A stretch of 64,000 nucleotides of DNA, from NCBI GenBank assembly GCA_022842595.1, contig JALHPF010000003.1, positions 167,747-231,746 of the forward strand. The letters are read 5' to 3'. The position numbers were made by a program, and so were the translations under genes. Under the pieces are notes generated by a model, which did not search any database, was not told where the DNA came from, and was given only the letters and a program-made list of their open reading frames with translations. Below are positions 62,926 through 64,000 of the stretch, in pieces (position 1 is the first letter of the stretch; every line of letters starts with the position of its first letter). The stretch is from Rubrivivax sp. (lineage in GTDB: Bacteria; Pseudomonadota; Gammaproteobacteria; Burkholderiales; Burkholderiaceae_C).

Positions 62926-63488
62926 GGTGCCTTGGCCCGGATCTCGGGAATGGCCTTGCGCAGGTAATAGACCATCGACCACACCGTGAGCACCGCCGCC
63001 ACCCACATCAGCGCGGTGCCCCAGGGCCGGGTGTCGAACAGACCCAGCAACCTGCCGTCGTACAGGAGAAAGGGGATCGCCACCATCTGCGACACGGTCT
63101 TCAGCTTGCCCAGCATGTGCACGGCCACGCTGCGCGAAGCGCCGATCTGGGCCATCCATTCACGCAAGGCCGAGATCGCGATTTCGCGGCCGATGATGAT
63201 CAAGGCAATGAGCGAATCGACGCGGCCCTGCTCCAGCAGCACCAGCAGGCTGGCGCAGATCAGGAACTTGTCGGCCACCGGGTCGAGGAAGGCGCCGAAG
63301 GCCGAGGTCTGGTTCAGCTTGCGGGCCAGCCAGCCGTCGAGCCAGTCCGTCAAGGCGAAAAGCACGAACAGGCCGGCCGCGATCTGGTTCTGGACAGCGC
63401 CCGCAAGCGGCAGATAGAAGACGCCGACGATCAGCGGTATCGCGCCAATGCGCGCCCAGGTCAGCAGCGTGGGGACAGTCAGGAACAT
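62922..63488 (-). CDS. pgsA: CDP-diacylglycerol-glycerol-3-phosphate 3-phosphatidyltransferase
   Basis: PgsA makes phosphatidylglycerophosphate, the precursor of phosphatidylglycerol, in the inner membrane. The 188-residue protein has the CDP-alcohol phosphotransferase signature DWLDGWLARKLNQTSAFGAF then LDPVADK (DGx2ARx8Gx3Dx3D) and several helices. Length is normal. It continues into the transporter gene. Confidence 0.94.
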   Translation of the reverse strand: MFLTVPTLLTWARIGAIPLIVGVFYLPLAGAVQNQIAAGLFVLFALTDWLDGWLARKLNQTSAFGAFLDPVADKFLICASLLVLLEQGRVDSLIALIIIGREIAISALREWMAQIGASRSVAVHMLGKLKTVSQMVAIPFLLYDGRLLGLFDTRPWGTALMWVAAVLTVWSMVYYLRKAIPEIRAKAP

Positions 63489-63537
63489 CGGAGGATTGTG
63501 CAGGCTGGGGCAACTCGCGGGCGCTGCGCCTGCAGCA

Positions 63538-64000
63538 TCACTGCAAGTCCAGGATGCGCGGCTTGAAGCGCAGGCTGTCGTCGAAGAGGAAGGTCTCGAC
63601 CACCTTCCACGGCCGCGGCAGGTGCGAGACATGGCCGAAGGGTGCCGCGCGGTGCACCGCCTCGATGGCCAGCTTGGTGGCTTCGCCGCCGGTTTTCGGG
63701 TGGCGCAGCACCTCGATGCGGCGTACCGTGCCATTGGCGTTGAGCTCGATCTCGAGCACCGGGATCGCGAGCAGGCGGTCCGGGGAAGGCGTGAGGTAAC
63801 TCGTGTCCGGGTGGGCCTGCACCAGCCGGTGGGCCACCTGGCGCTGCAGTTCGAGCTGGGTGCGCGGTGTCGCTGGCGCCGGCAATTCGACACGCCGCGG
63901 TGGCCGTGGCGCGCCGGTTCCGCCCGCCACGGCCCCGGGGGACGGTGCGGCAGCCGGTGCGGGCGATGGCGGCAAGGGGGGCGACGCCGGGGCACCGGGC
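63538..64000 (-). CDS. TonB-like protein, 5' partial
   Basis: The frame runs off the window edge; 153 codons are visible. It is Pro/Ala-rich at first and then has a TonB-C-like domain: LLAIPVLEIELNANGTVRRI, HPKTGGEATKLAIEAVHRAAP and PWKVVETFLFDDSLRFKPR. It differs from the operon TonB at 11306 in lacking the YP motif. It may be an energy transducer or a TolA-like envelope protein; the missing N terminus would decide. Confidence 0.6.
   Translation of the reverse strand, partial: PGAPASPPLPPSPAPAAAPSPGAVAGGTGAPRPPRRVELPAPATPRTQLELQRQVAHRLVQAHPDTSYLTPSPDRLLAIPVLEIELNANGTVRRIEVLRHPKTGGEATKLAIEAVHRAAPFGHVSHLPRPWKVVETFLFDDSLRFKPRILDLQ

Overview
The window is GC-rich chromosomal DNA with very dense, mostly single-copy housekeeping genes. 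Gene content and order (hupB / tRNA-Val / ppiD / tRNA-His, dat-ybeD, miaA, moxR-DUF58-tgpA, edd-eda) look like a betaproteobacterium of the order Burkholderiales. A pucBA-pucC light-harvesting-2 cluster shows that the organism, or a recent ancestor, is a purple phototroph of the Rubrivivax / Roseateles / Leptothrix type. That placement is an inference from gene content; no rRNA gene lies in the window.

Layout. Bases 1-15,421 carry a VanZ-like protein, a thioredoxin-like ferredoxin, a hydrolase, a PBP5-type carboxypeptidase, an amino-acid binding protein, a D-amino-acid aminotransferase, ybeD, a Sel1 protein, a pseudouridine synthase, a Bcr-type exporter, miaA and a tonB-exbB-exbD-exbD-TPR operon. 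Bases 15,481-17,653 are the puc region: pucB, pucA, two hairpins, pucC and a 28-codon membrane peptide gene, behind a promoter region rich in TGTCA half-sites with one exact TGT-N12-ACA (PpsR/CrtJ-type) site. Bases 17,703-29,769 carry an MBL hydrolase, a PAS chemoreceptor with a sigma-28 promoter, a DUF1800/DUF1501 pair, an SDR, a MarR regulator divergent from a thioesterase, the Entner-Doudoroff genes edd-eda with a well-formed promoter and operator, and a ChaC cyclotransferase. Bases 29,773-47,173 carry a MobA-like protein, pdxH, a ZnuD-like receptor with a His-rich periplasmic protein, mscS and a histone-deacetylase-like gene, the moxR-DUF58-tgpA operon, a degenerate response regulator, mltB, a trypsin-like protease, a phospholipase-D-type cardiolipin synthase, small enzymes and egtD.

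Bases 47,992-59,297 are an integrated mobile element of about 11.3 kb. It is bounded by an exact 23-bp direct repeat that is the 3' end of tRNA-His. A tyrosine integrase sits at the left end, and short TGTACCCA repeats (candidate integrase arm sites) lie just inside both ends. The cargo comprises a serine recombinase, a KilA-N protein, an AlpA-like HTH protein, two proteins with cysteine-rich fingers and several short genes I cannot identify, many with overlapping stop/start codons. A repeated intergenic motif precedes three gene blocks, with a weaker match before a fourth. No capsid, terminase, relaxase or recognisable replicase is present, so it is either a phage-satellite-like element or a type not recognised here. 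It is the best candidate in the window for an undescribed system.

Bases 59,276-64,000 return to the chromosome: tRNA-His, ppiD, tRNA-Val, hupB, a DMT exporter, pgsA and the C-terminal part of a second TonB-like protein. Four decayed genes (a YitT remnant, an MFS remnant, a CHASE-GGDEF remnant and possibly the KilA-N gene) show that gene loss is under way.
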